A stretch of DNA of 64,000 nt from Pseudomonas sp. MMS21 TM103 (lineage in GTDB: Bacteria > Pseudomonadota > Gammaproteobacteria > Pseudomonadales > Pseudomonadaceae): the NCBI RefSeq assembly GCF_022132145.1, contig NZ_JAJISP010000001.1, positions 62,001 to 126,000 of the forward strand. Reading direction: 5' to 3'. The position numbers were made by a program, and so were the translations under genes. Of this stretch, positions 45,068-57,758 are shown one piece after another (the stretch's first letter is position 1; every line of letters begins with the position of its first letter). The notes under the pieces are model-generated. The model was given only the letters and a program-made list of their open reading frames with translations. It was not told the DNA's origin and made no database searches.

Positions 45068-45591
45068 CAGTCGTCCTGCTCGACCAAGTCGCGGGCGTAA
45101 CGCTGTGCGTTATGCACATAGTGTGCAGCGCTGGCTTCAAGCATCGTCTTTTGCGCCTCGCTCAGCTCGCGCACCACCTTGCCCGGCGAACCGACCACCA
45201 GCGAACCGTCGGGAATTTCCTTGCCTTCGCCGATCAGGGTGTTGGCGCCGATGATGCAGTACTTGCCGATCTTCGCACCATTGAGCACCACCGCATTGAT
45301 GCCGATCAGGCTGTAATCGCCGACCGTGCAGCCATGCAGCATGGCGTTATGGCCGATGGTCACGCCCTTGCCGAGCGTCAGCGGAAAGCCCATGTCGGTG
45401 TGCATCACGCTGCCGTCCTGCACATTGCTCTGCTCGCCGATGTGGATCAGCTCGTTGTCGCCGCGCAACACCGCGCCGAACCAGACGCTGGCGCCCTGCT
45501 CCAGCTTGACCTTGCCGACCAGCGTGGCATTCGGCGCCACCCAACTCTCGGGGTGGACGTCGACGCTGGATTGCCCCAGGCGATATTTCAT
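45067..45591 (-). CDS. Gamma-class carbonic anhydrase-like protein
   Basis: A 174-residue left-handed beta-helix protein built from hexapeptide repeats. The gamma-carbonic anhydrase metal ligands are recognisable in VMHTDMGFP and [10 protein letters not shown], along with [18 protein letters not shown]. Start at 45,591 has GAGGG; the earlier in-frame start is not conserved. Known relatives are YrdA, CaiE and CamH; several lack measurable CO2 hydration, so activity is not assured. Second gene of a five-gene run with Nudix, DUF1289, purT and SGNH genes. Confidence 0.93.
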   Translation of the reverse strand: MKYRLGQSSVDVHPESWVAPNATLVGKVKLEQGASVWFGAVLRGDNELIHIGEQSNVQDGSVMHTDMGFPLTLGKGVTIGHNAMLHGCTVGDYSLIGINAVVLNGAKIGKYCIIGANTLIGEGKEIPDGSLVVGSPGKVVRELSEAQKTMLEASAAHYVHNAQRYARDLVEQDD

Positions 45592-45633
45592 TGATTGACC
45601 CTCGTCTCGCGATTGATCTCCGCTCTTGCGCAA

Positions 45634-46236
45634 TTAGCGGAGCGTGATGAAGTGCTCAGGTGGCTGGTGCAGATTGATGTCGGCGTCATAGATCAGGTTG
45701 ATCAATTCCACCAGCATGATCGCCGTAAGCCCCCAGATCTTGTATTCGCCATACCGGTAACTCGGCACGTACCAGCTCTGTCCGAGGTAGTCGATGCGAT
45801 GGGTCATCTCGCGCGGATCGCCACGAAAGAATTCCAGGGGCACCGAGAACACCGAGGCGATTTCGTCATCATTGGCCAGGTATTCGACGTAATCCGGCAC
45901 CAGCCCGACATAGGGTGTGACCTGAATGCCGTGACGCGAAACCAGGGTACTGAGCGGCCCGACCACCTCGACCAGCCCCGGCGCCAGGCCGATTTCCTCT
46001 TCGGCCTCACGCAGCGCGGTACGAATCAGATCGGCATCTTCCGGATCCCGTCGGCCGCCGGGAAAAGCCACCTCGCCACCGTGAGTGGACAGGCCACTGG
46101 CGCGCAAGGTCAACACCACTTCCGGTTGGTCGTTGCGGGTAACAGGAATCAACACCGCCGCCTCGGGGAAGCTGCGGTCGGTCTCCAGAAGACGCGGGTT
46201 GTAGCCGCGCACGCGGTGGAGCAGTTCGTCCAGCAT
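45634..46236 (-). CDS. Nudix hydrolase, CoA pyrophosphatase-like
   Basis: A 200-residue Nudix hydrolase of the YeaB/NudL group, thought to hydrolyse CoA to 3',5'-ADP and phosphopantetheine. The Nudix box is intact and preceded by the group's marker: GGEVAFPGGRRDPEDA, then REAEEEIGL. The C-terminal half has VTPYVGLVPDYVEY and TLR ending. It heads the five-gene reverse-strand run and diverges from a second Nudix gene. Confidence 0.92.
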   Translation of the reverse strand: MLDELLHRVRGYNPRLLETDRSFPEAAVLIPVTRNDQPEVVLTLRASGLSTHGGEVAFPGGRRDPEDADLIRTALREAEEEIGLAPGLVEVVGPLSTLVSRHGIQVTPYVGLVPDYVEYLANDDEIASVFSVPLEFFRGDPREMTHRIDYLGQSWYVPSYRYGEYKIWGLTAIMLVELINLIYDADINLHQPPEHFITLR

Positions 46237-46404
46237 GGAGATTCTCAGTCTTTATTCTTGTTTCGATGATTGCACGAAAGTCACCCTCGTCCCAAGCTCC
46301 GCAACGCTCGCGACGATCATTCGGGGTACCGAGGCAAGGTCGGATCACGCTTGCCGCCCAGCACCCTCGCGCGCCAAGATATTGGGTAACAAAGAGGATT
46401 CGCC

Positions 46405-46962
46405 ATGAAGTTCTGCAGCCAGTGCGGCAACCCCGTAACCCTGAGGATTCCCGAAGGCGACAATCGCTTGCGCCATGTGTGCGAACACTGCCACACGATT
46501 CATTACCAGAACCCGCGCATCATTGCCGGCTGCTTGCCAGTGTGGGGCCAGCGCGTGCTGTTGTGCCGCCGCGCCATAGAACCGCGCCGCGGCTACTGGA
46601 CCCTGCCAGCCGGTTTCATGGAGAACGGTGAAACCCTGGAGCAGGCCGCTGCGCGCGAAACCCACGAGGAAGCCTGCGCCCGAGTACGCGACCTGAGCCT
46701 CTATACCCTGTTCGACCTGCCGCATATCAATCAGGTGTACATGTTCTTCCGCGCCGAACTGGTTGACCTGAACTTTGCCGTCGGCGAAGAGAGCCTCGAA
46801 GTGCAGCTATTCGAAGAATCCGAGATCCCTTGGTCCGAGCTGGCTTTCCCGACCGTCGGGCGTACCTTAGAATGCTACTTCGCTGACCGGCAGCAGCATG
46901 TTTACCCGGTACGCAACGAGCCGCTGGAAGCCTTGCGCGCGCACTACAAGAAAGTTCATTGA
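46405..46962 (+). CDS. Zinc-ribbon Nudix hydrolase
   Basis: A 185-residue Nudix enzyme preceded by a zinc ribbon: CSQCGN (Cys4, Cys7) and CEHCHT. The Nudix box reads [21 protein letters not shown], with the usual glycine after EE x replaced by cysteine (EEACARV). Length and ribbon match the group related to ADP-ribose/FAD pyrophosphatases (Nudt23-like), but substrate is unproven. The ATG follows AGAGG. The L,D-transpeptidase-like gene follows after 19 bases, possibly in one transcript. Confidence 0.9.
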   Translation: MKFCSQCGNPVTLRIPEGDNRLRHVCEHCHTIHYQNPRIIAGCLPVWGQRVLLCRRAIEPRRGYWTLPAGFMENGETLEQAAARETHEEACARVRDLSLYTLFDLPHINQVYMFFRAELVDLNFAVGEESLEVQLFEESEIPWSELAFPTVGRTLECYFADRQQHVYPVRNEPLEALRAHYKKVH

Positions 46963-46981
46963 TCCCCGGGATACCGCTCCG

Positions 46982-47479
46982 ATGCGCTTGTTGTTCATTC
47001 TGCTCTGCTTATCCCTTACCGCTAATGTCCATGCCACCGCCACGCCCGAGGCCCTGTCGATCGACAAGGTGCTGGTGGTCAAATCGGAACGCCGACTGCA
47101 TCTGATCAGCCACGGCGAAACACTCAAATCCTACCGGGTGTCCCTCGGCAAGCAGGTCAAAGGCGCCAAACGGCGCGAGGGCGATCTGCGCACACCGGAA
47201 GGCATCTATTGGATCGATTGGCGTAAAACCAGCGATAAATACCAACTATCCATGCACATCTCCTACCCCAATGCCCGCGACCAGGCCTACGCCCGCGAGC
47301 AAGGCGTGCCACCTGGCGGCATGATCATGATTCACGGCACACCGCTGGATGAGGAGTACCCCGAGTGGTTCTTCCACACCCTGGACTGGACCGAAGGCTG
47401 TATTGCCCTGAAAAACGACGACATGCGCGAGATCTGGCAACTGGTCAAGGATGGCACCTTGATCGAGATCAGGCCCTAA
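46982..47479 (+). CDS. L,D-transpeptidase (YkuD) family protein
   Basis: A 165-residue exported protein: signal peptide LLFILLCLSLTANVHATA, then the YkuD fold (KSERRLHLISHGETLKSYRVSLG, RTPEGIYWIDWR, MIMIHGTPLDE). The nucleophilic cysteine lies in DWTEGCIALKN, a variant of the canonical SHGC motif found in a YafK/ErfK-related subgroup. Enzymes of this family cross-link peptidoglycan or attach or remove lipoprotein; which one applies cannot be told. The ATG at 46,982 follows GGG(A) spacing from the Nudix stop, and the upstream open frame overlaps that gene and is not used. Confidence 0.88.
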   Translation: MRLLFILLCLSLTANVHATATPEALSIDKVLVVKSERRLHLISHGETLKSYRVSLGKQVKGAKRREGDLRTPEGIYWIDWRKTSDKYQLSMHISYPNARDQAYAREQGVPPGGMIMIHGTPLDEEYPEWFFHTLDWTEGCIALKNDDMREIWQLVKDGTLIEIRP

Positions 47480-47573
47480 TAGCCGCAGGCCCAGTTCTTG
47501 TACACAACGCCGGGTTTCAGACCACTCCGCCCGACAGCTAGCTCGCGTCGCGCCTGCAAGATTTGCACACGCT

Positions 47574-47588
47574 AATCTTGCGCGATAA
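47574..47588. promoter_or_regulatory. Candidate OhrR operator before ohrR
   Basis: AATCTTGCGCGATAA, the reverse complement of TTATCGCGCAAGATT, lies 36 bases upstream of ohrR and matches 13 of 15 positions of a motif before ohr (48,235-48,249). It overlaps an inverted repeat GCAAGATT-N10-AATCTTGC (47,556-47,581). Shared motif plus known autoregulation of OhrR support an operator call. Confidence 0.55.
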
Positions 47589-47624
47589 CTTGTTGTGCTA
47601 ATCACCTGATCGCGGGACCGCTCC

Positions 47625-48074
47625 ATGACACAGCCGCAACCCTGCGCCGCGCTATTGCTGGACAATCAGCTGTGCTTCGCCCTGTATTCGACTTCCCTGC
47701 TGATGACCAAGGCCTACAAACCGCTGCTGCAGAGCATCGGCCTGACCTACCCGCAGTACCTGGCCATGCTGGTGCTGTGGGAACGCGACGGCATCACCGT
47801 CGGCGAGATCAGCGCCCGCCTGTTGACCGACCCCGGCTCGCTGACGCCACTGCTCAAGCGCCTGGAAGTCGAAGGCCTGCTCAAGCGCACTCGCAGCAGT
47901 GTTGACGAACGCGTGGTCGAGCTATACCTGACCGAGCGGGGGCGCGCCCTGCAGCAGCAAGCCAAGCGCTTCCCCGCCTGCATAGCAGAGGCCAGCGGGC
48001 ACAGCACGGCCGAGCTAATGGCGCTCAAGGAAGAAGTGCTGGCGCTGCGCAGCAAGCTACAACAGTCGATCTGA
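47625..48074 (+). CDS. ohrR: Organic-hydroperoxide sensor/repressor OhrR (MarR family)
   Basis: OhrR represses ohr until organic hydroperoxides oxidise its sensing cysteine. The 149 residues include that cysteine at Cys17 in LDNQLCFALYS, the winged helix-turn-helix (VGEISARLLTDPGSLTPLLKRLEVEGLLKR) and the DERVVELYLTERG wing. The downstream ohr gene on the same strand, 239 bases on, makes this the classical pair. A shared 15-bp motif lies before both genes. Confidence 0.94.
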   Translation: MTQPQPCAALLLDNQLCFALYSTSLLMTKAYKPLLQSIGLTYPQYLAMLVLWERDGITVGEISARLLTDPGSLTPLLKRLEVEGLLKRTRSSVDERVVELYLTERGRALQQQAKRFPACIAEASGHSTAELMALKEEVLALRSKLQQSI

Positions 48075-48234
48075 GCCAGGTCCGGCGCCCCTGCAGGTCG
48101 CTGGCCTTTGCCTCTTTCCCTACCCCGCCAACGCCCCCTACCTCCCGCCTGAAATCCGCGCCCAGCCTGACTTATTCCATAAAATACATATCTGTATATC
48201 TAATAGTTCTTATAAATATATTGCGCACAAGATT

Positions 48235-48249
48235 TTATCGCACTAGATT
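48235..48249. promoter_or_regulatory. Candidate OhrR operator before ohr
   Basis: TTATCGCACTAGATT lies 64 bases before the ohr start in a conspicuously AT-rich stretch (48,170-48,250) and matches the site before ohrR at 13 of 15 positions, in opposite orientation. Confidence 0.55.
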
Positions 48250-48313
48250 GCAAGCCACGCACTTACTTAGCGCGCAATACTTTAGACAACAAACATAATC
48301 CGGAGACATCGCC

Positions 48314-48742
48314 ATGCAAACCATCCAAGCCCTTTACACCGCTAGCGCCACCGCCACCGGAGGCCGTGACGGCCGCGCCGTTTCCTCCGACGGTATCCTC
48401 GACGTGAAACTGTCCACCCCGCGCGAATTGGGCGGCCAGGGCGGCGAAGCGACCAACCCGGAACAGCTGTTTGCTGCCGGCTACTCGGCCTGCTTCATCG
48501 GTGCGCTGAAGTTCGTTGCCGGGCAGAAGAAAATCGCTCTGCCGGCGGACACCTCGATCACTGGCAAGGTCGGCATCGGCCAGATTCCCGGCGGTTTCGG
48601 CCTGGAAGTAGAACTCGACGTCAGCCTGCCGGGTCTTGAACAGGCCGTCGCCGAAGACCTGGTCGGCGCCGCCCACCAGGTCTGCCCGTACTCCAACGCC
48701 ACCCGCGGCAACATTGACGTGCGCCTGAACGTCGCCGTCTGA
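48314..48742 (+). CDS. ohr: Organic hydroperoxide resistance protein Ohr
   Basis: A thiol peroxidase that reduces organic and fatty-acid hydroperoxides with lipoyl-type reductants. The 142 residues carry the two catalytic cysteines at Cys60 (GYSACF) and Cys124 (HQVCPYSNA), the same numbers as in P. aeruginosa Ohr from memory, and the OsmC/Ohr signature [13 protein letters not shown]. The start follows CGGAG. Its promoter lies in the AT-rich gap after ohrR with a candidate OhrR site. Confidence 0.97.
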   Translation: MQTIQALYTASATATGGRDGRAVSSDGILDVKLSTPRELGGQGGEATNPEQLFAAGYSACFIGALKFVAGQKKIALPADTSITGKVGIGQIPGGFGLEVELDVSLPGLEQAVAEDLVGAAHQVCPYSNATRGNIDVRLNVAV

Positions 48743-48908
48743 AACGCCCAGCTGCTGGCGTCAGCGGTTAAGTCGGATGCCTGAGGCAGTGGGTAGCGCG
48801 GGGCGTAACAGCGGCATGATCCATGACTGCGGCCTGCTCAACCTGATCCCCGCCGCTGCAGCAAGCGCGTGCAACGCTGACGAAACACCCGCACCAAGCC
48901 ATCAATGC

Positions 48909-48944
48909 AAAAGCCCCAACTCGCCATAGGCGGGCCGGGGCTTT
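48909..48944 (-). terminator. Intrinsic terminator of the YqfO-like gene
   Basis: AAAAGCCCC (48,909-48,917) pairs with GGGGCTTT (48,937-48,944) with an inner CGCC/GGCG helix. On the reverse strand it exits into TTTTGC, 20 bases past the stop. Confidence 0.82.
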
Positions 48945-48963
48945 GGCATGTCTGCTTAGCCGT

Positions 48964-49281
48964 TCAGAACTGCAGGTCGGACAGGCGCCAGACCTCGAAG
49001 GCAGGCGTCTCATAGGGATGGGCCTTTTTCATCGCCTTGACCGAGTCGTGCAGCAGCTCGTCGGCCACCACCAGTTCGACTTTCCATTCCGCGACCTGGT
49101 GCACCTGTCCCTGCTGGCCGAGAAAAGGCTCGCTACCCTGCAAGGGCCGGTACTGGCCTTGGCCCAGGGCCTGCCAACAACAGCTGTCGTAGTTACCCAT
49201 GCGCCCGGCGCCCGCCGCGAAAACAGCCTGTTTGATCTGTTCCAGATGGCTTTCCGGGACGTAGAAACACAGTTTGTACAT
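48964..49281 (-). CDS. YqfO/NIF3-insert-like small protein
   Basis: A 105-residue protein similar to the CutA1-like insert domain of NIF3/YqfO proteins, here free-standing: YKLCFYVPESHLEQIKQAVFAAGAGRMGNYDSCCW near the N-terminus and KAHPYETPAFEVWRL at the C-terminus. Its biochemical role is unknown; the HPYETP motif is the hallmark. Start at 49,281 has TGGAGA; an upstream in-frame ATG is not used. Confidence 0.85.
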   Translation of the reverse strand: MYKLCFYVPESHLEQIKQAVFAAGAGRMGNYDSCCWQALGQGQYRPLQGSEPFLGQQGQVHQVAEWKVELVVADELLHDSVKAMKKAHPYETPAFEVWRLSDLQF

Positions 49282-49464
49282 CGAATTCTCCATAATGCGT
49301 TGACGCATATGGCAACCCAGAACCTCAGGATCACCCAGCCACAGCAATAATGGCATTTTGCCTTATTCAGCACCCATGGCCCAGCTCACAACTCTATATT
49401 GGAGCGCTGAAAAGACAGATCATCCATTCTCTTGCTAGAGCAATTGGTTATAAGAAACTTACAA

Positions 49465-49734
49465 TCAATCACCCTTAGTGAAACGCCGCCAACGCGCCCA
49501 CAAACCATCGACCGGTGGGTTGTGGCGGCCATCGCAATAGGGCAGGCGCTGCGACTGGCCACAGCGACAGAGCAAGAGACGCTGCTCGTGCTGCGGCTCG
49601 AGGCGCAGTCCAGCGCAGCATCCGGGGGAGCAATCGGGTAGCGCGGACGAATGCCCGCAACGGCACAACAGATGCGTCTCGCCTGGCTTGACCAGGCGGA
49701 CCTCGGGGAGGATTGGCAAATCGGTTTCAGTCAT
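49465..49734 (-). CDS. CDGSH-type iron-sulfur protein with two cluster motifs
   Basis: An 89-residue protein with two tandem CDGSH-like sites. Site 2 is canonical: Cys56, Cys58, Cys67 and His71 in CRCGQSQRLPYCDGRH. Site 1 has identical spacing but ends in cysteine: Cys24, Cys26, Cys35 and Cys39 in CRCGHSSALPDCSPGC. Such proteins bind [2Fe-2S] clusters, the His ligand making the cluster labile; four cysteines at site 1 would change that. ATG 49,734 was chosen over an upstream one as the N-terminus there is not family-like. It is downstream of no obvious partner. Confidence 0.82.
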   Translation of the reverse strand: MTETDLPILPEVRLVKPGETHLLCRCGHSSALPDCSPGCCAGLRLEPQHEQRLLLCRCGQSQRLPYCDGRHNPPVDGLWARWRRFTKGD

Positions 49735-49846
49735 CGACACCGCAAGCCCGGATGTACTCCGAGGACAATGGTTAGACCAACCCGGACAACATCCGGGTTG
49801 CCGCACTGCGCCACAAGGACCGGAGAATGGAGACGCCAGGGTGACG

Positions 49847-49880
49847 GCTGACCCTCTCCCGCAAGGGAGAGAGGGTCAGC
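49847..49880. repeat. CTGACCCTCTCCC hairpin between purL and the CDGSH gene
   Basis: GCTGACCCTCTCCC (49,847-49,860) pairs with GGGAGAGAGGGTCAGC (49,865-49,880) with a two-base bulge and a GCAA loop, 21 bases past the purL stop. It has no T-tract. The CCCTCTCCC..GGGAGAGGG word is a common dispersed intergenic palindrome in pseudomonads and xanthomonads. Confidence 0.65.
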
Positions 49881-49901
49881 AGAAGAGCCCAGGGCTCGCG
49901 G

Positions 49902-52900
49902 TCAGTCCACCCAGACCCGCGCATTGCGGAACATGCGCAGCCAACCGGCATCTTCCTGCCATTCTTCCGGCTGCCAGGAGTTCTGCACGGCGCGGAATAC
50001 CCGCTCCGGGTGCGGCATCATGATGGTCACCCGGCCGTCGCGACTGGTCAGGCCGGTAATGCCGCGTGGCGAGCCGTTGGGGTTGGCCGGATAGGTCTCG
50101 GTGACCTTGCCGTGGTTGTCGATGAAGCGCATGGCCACGCAACCGGACAGATCGGCTTCGAGCAGGGCTTCTTCGTTCTCGAACTCGGCATGGCCCTCAC
50201 CGTGGGCGATGGCAATCGGCATGCGCGAACCGGCCATGCCGCGCAGGAAGATCGAGGCCGATTCCTGCACCTGGACCATGGCCACCCGCGCCTCGAACTG
50301 TTCCGAGCGGTTGCGCACGAAGTGCGGCCACAACTCGCTGCCCGGGATCAGCTCATGCAGGTTGGACATCATCTGGCAACCGTTGCACACGCCCAGGGCG
50401 AAGCTGTCCTTGCGCTCGAAGAAGGCCTGGAAGCCATCACGGGCACGGCTGTTGAACAGGATCGACTTGGCCCAGCCCTCACCGGCACCGAGCACGTCGC
50501 CATAGGAGAAGCCGCCGCAGGCGACCAGCCCCTTGAAGGTCGCCAGGTCGACACGACCGGCAAGGATGTCGCTCATGTGCACGTCGATCGCGTTGAAACC
50601 GGCACGGTCGAAGGCGGCGGCCATTTCCACCTGGCCATTGACGCCCTGCTCGCGCAGTACGGCAATTTGTGGACGCAGCCCCTTCTTGATGTAGGGCGCG
50701 GCGATGTCCTGGTTGACGTCGAAATCCAGCGTGATGCTGAGGCCCGGATTGTCCTCCTCGAGCAGCGCATCGAACTCTTGTTCGGCGCACTGGGCGTTGT
50801 CGCGCAGGCGCTGGATCTGGTAGCTGGTTTCGCTCCACTGGCGCTGCAACAAGCGCCGCTGACCGGCGAATACCGGCTGATCGTTGAAGCTGATCCGCAC
50901 TTCGCCATTGTTGACCGGCTGACCGACCACGGCGACGCAATCCAGCCCCGCCGCACTGAACTGCGTCAGCACCTGCGGCGTGGCGTCCTTGTGCACCTGA
51001 ATCAGCGCACCCAGCTCTTCGTTGAACAGCACGGCCGCCAATTCCTCGGGGCTGCCGGCCAGTGAGTCGAGCGACAGATGGAGGCCGCAATGACCGGCGA
51101 AGGCCATTTCCAGCGCGCTGACCAGCAGGCCGCCGTCGGAACGGTCATGGTAGGCCAGCAGGTGACCATCGGCGTTCAACCCCTGGATCACCGCGAAGAA
51201 TGCCTTGAGGTCTTCGGCGTCGTCGACGTCGGGGGCCTGCTTGCCGATCTGCCCGTACACCTGAGCCAGAATCGAGGCGCCCATGCGGTTCTGCCCGCGA
51301 CCCAGGTCGATCAGGATCAGGTCGGTCTCGCCCTTGTCCATGCGCAGCTGCGGAGTCAGGGTCTTGCGGATATCGCTGACTGGGGCAAAGCCGGTGACAA
51401 TCAGCGACAGCGGCGAGGTGACGCTCTTCTCCGCGCCGTCATCCTGCCAGCGGGTTTTCATCGACATCGAATCCTTGCCCACCGGAATGCTGATCCCCAG
51501 TTCCGGACACAGCTGCATGCCCACGGCTTTGACCGTGTCGTACAGGCGTGCGTCTTCACCGGGGTGGCCGGCGGCGGCCATCCAGTTGGCAGACAGTTTG
51601 ATGTCGGAAATCTTCTCGATCCGGGCCGCGGCCAGGTTGGTCAAGGTCTCGCCAATGGCGATACGCCCCGATGCCGCCGCATCCAGCAAGGCCAGCGGCG
51701 TGCGCTCGCCCATGGCCATGGCTTCGCCGGTATAGACGTCGAAACTGGTGGCGGTGACCGCACAATCGGCCACGGGCACCTGCCACGGGCCAACCATCTG
51801 ATCGCGCGCGACCAGACCGGTGATGGTGCGATCGCCGATGGTGATCAGGAAGCTCTTGCTGGCCACGGCCGGGTGATGCAGTACACGGGTCAGGGCATCG
51901 TCGATCGCCAGGCCACTGGCATCGAAATCATCGCCCTGCTCGGTTTCGTGGCTTGCCGAACGGTGCATGCGCGGCGCCTTGCCGAGCAGCACATTGAGCG
52001 GCATGTCCACCGCCTTGTTGCCGAAATGGCTGTCGGCAACGGTCAGGTGCGGCTCCTCGGTGGCCTCGCCGACCACCGCGAAGGGGCAACGCTCACGCTC
52101 GCAAATCGCCTTGAAGCGCTCGAATTCGGCAGCATCGACGGCCAGCACGTAGCGCTCCTGGGATTCGTTGCTCCAGATCTCATGGGGGGCCATGCCCGGC
52201 TCGTCATTGGGCACATTGCGCAGCTCGAAACGCCCGCCGCGACCGCCATCGTTGACCAGTTCGGGGAAGGCATTGGACAAGCCGCCGGCACCGACGTCAT
52301 GAATAAAGCTGATCGGATTCTGCTCGCCAAGCTGCCAGCAGCGGTCGATCACTTCCTGACAGCGCCGCTCCATCTCCGGGTTTTCGCGCTGCACCGAGGC
52401 GAAATCCAGATCAGCCGAGCTGGTGCCCGTGGCCATCGACGAGGCGGCACCACCGCCCAGACCGATCAACATGGCCGGGCCGCCCAGCACGATCAACTTG
52501 GAACCAATGGTGATTTCAGCTTTTTGCACGTGATCGGCGCGGATGTTGCCCATGCCGCCCGCGAGCATGATCGGCTTGTGATAGCCACGCACCTCGAAAC
52601 CGCGCGGAGAATCGACCGCCTGCTCGAAGGTACGGAAATAGCCGGTCAACGCCGGACGACCGAATTCGTTGTTGAACGCCGCGCCACCGAGCGGGCCTTC
52701 AAGCATGATGTCCAGCGCCGTGACGATACGCTCCGGCTTGCCATAGGGCACTTCCCACGGCTGTTCGAAACCGGGGATCTGCAAGTTGGATACGCTGAAA
52801 CCGGTCAGCCCGGCCTTGGGCTTGGCGCCGCGGCCGGTAGCGCCCTCGTCGCGGATCTCGCCGCCGGAGCCCGTAGCCGCACCTGGGAACGGCGCGATGG

Positions 52901-53795
52901 CGGTCGGGTGGTTGTGGGTTTCCACCTTCATCAGGATATGCACCGGCTCCTGATGGGCGCCGTACTGACGGGTTTCCGCGTTCGGGTAGAAACGACCGGC
53001 AGTGTGGCCGACGATCACCGCGGCATTGTCTTTATAGGCCGAGAGCACGCCCTCGCCATGCAACTCGTTGGTGTTCTTGATCATGCCGAACAGCGACTTT
53101 TCCTGGCTCTCGCCGTCGATATCCCAGCTGGCATTGAAGATCTTGTGCCGGCAATGCTCGGAGTTGGCCTGGGCGAACATCATCAATTCGATGTCGTGCG
53201 GATTGCGCTTCAGGTCATTGAAGCTGCTGACCAGGTAATCGATTTCGTCCTCGGCCAGGGCCAGGCCCAGCTCGACGTTGGCCTGCTCCAGGGCGGCGCG
53301 ACCACCGCCCAGCACATCCACCACAGTCAGCGGCTTGGGCTCGGCGTGACTGAACAGAGCAGCGGCGCCTTGCACATCGGTCAACACCAGTTGGGTCATG
53401 CGGTCATGCAGCACGTCCGCGACCAGCTGCATCTCGGCTTCGTTCAACTCACCGGTGATGTAATAGGCGATGCCGCGCTCGATGCGCTGGATCTTCGCCA
53501 GACCGCAGTTGCGCGCGATGTCGCTGGCTTTGCTCGACCAGGGCGAGATAGTGCCGAAACGCGGAATGGTCAGGAACAGACGGCCGCCAGGCTCCTGCAC
53601 CGGCACACTCGGGCCGTACTTCAGCAGACGGGCCAGCACCTGTTCTTCATCGGTGCTGAGCGCCCCGGTGACATCGGCAAAATGCGCGAACTCGGCATAC
53701 AGCCCAGTCACAGCGGGTACTTTGCTGGTCAGTTGCTCAAGCAATTTACCGTGACGAAAAGCAGAAAGGGCGGGAGCGCCGCGCAGGATCAACAT
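49902..53795 (-). CDS. purL: Phosphoribosylformylglycinamidine synthase, single-chain
   Basis: Converts FGAR, glutamine and ATP to FGAM in purine synthesis. The 1,297 residues match the large gammaproteobacterial form: a PurS-like N-terminal domain, linker, two AIRS-type ATPase halves ([29 protein letters not shown]-like [13 protein letters not shown]) and a C-terminal glutaminase with Cys1137 in GVCNGCQM and the His-Glu pair in [10 protein letters not shown]. Start at 53,795 ([11 protein letters not shown]) fits the family. A dispersed element lies upstream at 53,842-53,953, inside the likely leader. Confidence 0.97.
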   Translation of the reverse strand: MLILRGAPALSAFRHGKLLEQLTSKVPAVTGLYAEFAHFADVTGALSTDEEQVLARLLKYGPSVPVQEPGGRLFLTIPRFGTISPWSSKASDIARNCGLAKIQRIERGIAYYITGELNEAEMQLVADVLHDRMTQLVLTDVQGAAALFSHAEPKPLTVVDVLGGGRAALEQANVELGLALAEDEIDYLVSSFNDLKRNPHDIELMMFAQANSEHCRHKIFNASWDIDGESQEKSLFGMIKNTNELHGEGVLSAYKDNAAVIVGHTAGRFYPNAETRQYGAHQEPVHILMKVETHNHPTAIAPFPGAATGSGGEIRDEGATGRGAKPKAGLTGFSVSNLQIPGFEQPWEVPYGKPERIVTALDIMLEGPLGGAAFNNEFGRPALTGYFRTFEQAVDSPRGFEVRGYHKPIMLAGGMGNIRADHVQKAEITIGSKLIVLGGPAMLIGLGGGAASSMATGTSSADLDFASVQRENPEMERRCQEVIDRCWQLGEQNPISFIHDVGAGGLSNAFPELVNDGGRGGRFELRNVPNDEPGMAPHEIWSNESQERYVLAVDAAEFERFKAICERERCPFAVVGEATEEPHLTVADSHFGNKAVDMPLNVLLGKAPRMHRSASHETEQGDDFDASGLAIDDALTRVLHHPAVASKSFLITIGDRTITGLVARDQMVGPWQVPVADCAVTATSFDVYTGEAMAMGERTPLALLDAAASGRIAIGETLTNLAAARIEKISDIKLSANWMAAAGHPGEDARLYDTVKAVGMQLCPELGISIPVGKDSMSMKTRWQDDGAEKSVTSPLSLIVTGFAPVSDIRKTLTPQLRMDKGETDLILIDLGRGQNRMGASILAQVYGQIGKQAPDVDDAEDLKAFFAVIQGLNADGHLLAYHDRSDGGLLVSALEMAFAGHCGLHLSLDSLAGSPEELAAVLFNEELGALIQVHKDATPQVLTQFSAAGLDCVAVVGQPVNNGEVRISFNDQPVFAGQRRLLQRQWSETSYQIQRLRDNAQCAEQEFDALLEEDNPGLSITLDFDVNQDIAAPYIKKGLRPQIAVLREQGVNGQVEMAAAFDRAGFNAIDVHMSDILAGRVDLATFKGLVACGGFSYGDVLGAGEGWAKSILFNSRARDGFQAFFERKDSFALGVCNGCQMMSNLHELIPGSELWPHFVRNRSEQFEARVAMVQVQESASIFLRGMAGSRMPIAIAHGEGHAEFENEEALLEADLSGCVAMRFIDNHGKVTETYPANPNGSPRGITGLTSRDGRVTIMMPHPERVFRAVQNSWQPEEWQEDAGWLRMFRNARVWVD

Positions 53796-53841
53796 GGAGA
53801 ACAGCCTCTGAGAAGGGGGTGTACTTCGAACCGTCCCGGGT

Positions 53842-53953
53842 CTGCTGCGCGTCGGCCGGCCGGCGCTGAAGGTGGGTTCGGACTGCTCATTTACAACTCG
53901 TAAACGCCGCGTCCTCGTCCACCTTCGCCTTGCCAGGCTCTAACTCGCGAGCC
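53842..53953. repeat. Dispersed inverted-repeat element, copy B
   Basis: This stretch upstream of purL is a diverged copy, reversed, of the element at 7,674-7,798. Shared words in the same order include CTGCTGCGC, TGAAGGTG, GCTCATTTACA, GTAAAC, GCCTTGCC and CTCGCGA. It starts 46 bases before the purL ATG. The paired inner arms are degenerate in this copy, so it may be an older insertion. Confidence 0.65.
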
Positions 53954-54054
53954 CCAGAACAGGTTCTTGGAGGCCGTGCATTCTAGCCTAAAGCGCTCGC
54001 CGCGGCACCCATGACGGCGCCAGAACTGTCGTCTTCACTGCCGAGATATGGTGA

Positions 54055-55542
<1,488 letters not shown>

Positions 55543-55733
55543 CCCGAACCGCTCGCCCCAGCCGCTCGCCCTGCCCGCCTGCTCTAGCGACCCACAGGTT
55601 AGCCTTGAGCGAAGCGCATCCGCCTCGCTGCCCGGATCAACTCAAGGGGAACATCTCAGCCGTCGATCATCGCCCGGCTGGCGCTCAGGCTTATTCCGGC
55701 AACCCGCTAGCGGGCTGCGGGGAAGGACGACCT

Positions 55734-57583
<1,850 letters not shown>

Positions 57584-57722
57584 ATTCAATCCTGTAACCG
57601 AGCCATGTCATCAGCGGTGCAGCTGAGCGAGCTGAACCAGATGCAATTGCTAAATCTTCTCATTTAGAACACTGGTTGGCCAGCGCTTCTCTAGAGGCAA
57701 AGCACCGCACACGGCGCAGATA

Positions 57723-57752
57723 GCACAAGGGCAGCCTGGGCTGCCCTTGTGC
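57723..57752. terminator. Terminator-like hairpin after guaA
   Basis: GCACAAGGGCAGCC (57,723-57,736) pairs perfectly with GGCTGCCCTTGTGC (57,739-57,752), six bases past the guaA stop. The tight stem suits termination, although the following T-tract is poor. Confidence 0.7.
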
Positions 57753-57758
57753 TTCAGA

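Noticed and set aside
51078..53903. A 941-codon open frame antisense to purL
   Set aside because: It is a shadow frame produced by GC-rich codon bias; it lacks domains and a ribosome site, and purL covers the whole stretch with full family similarity.
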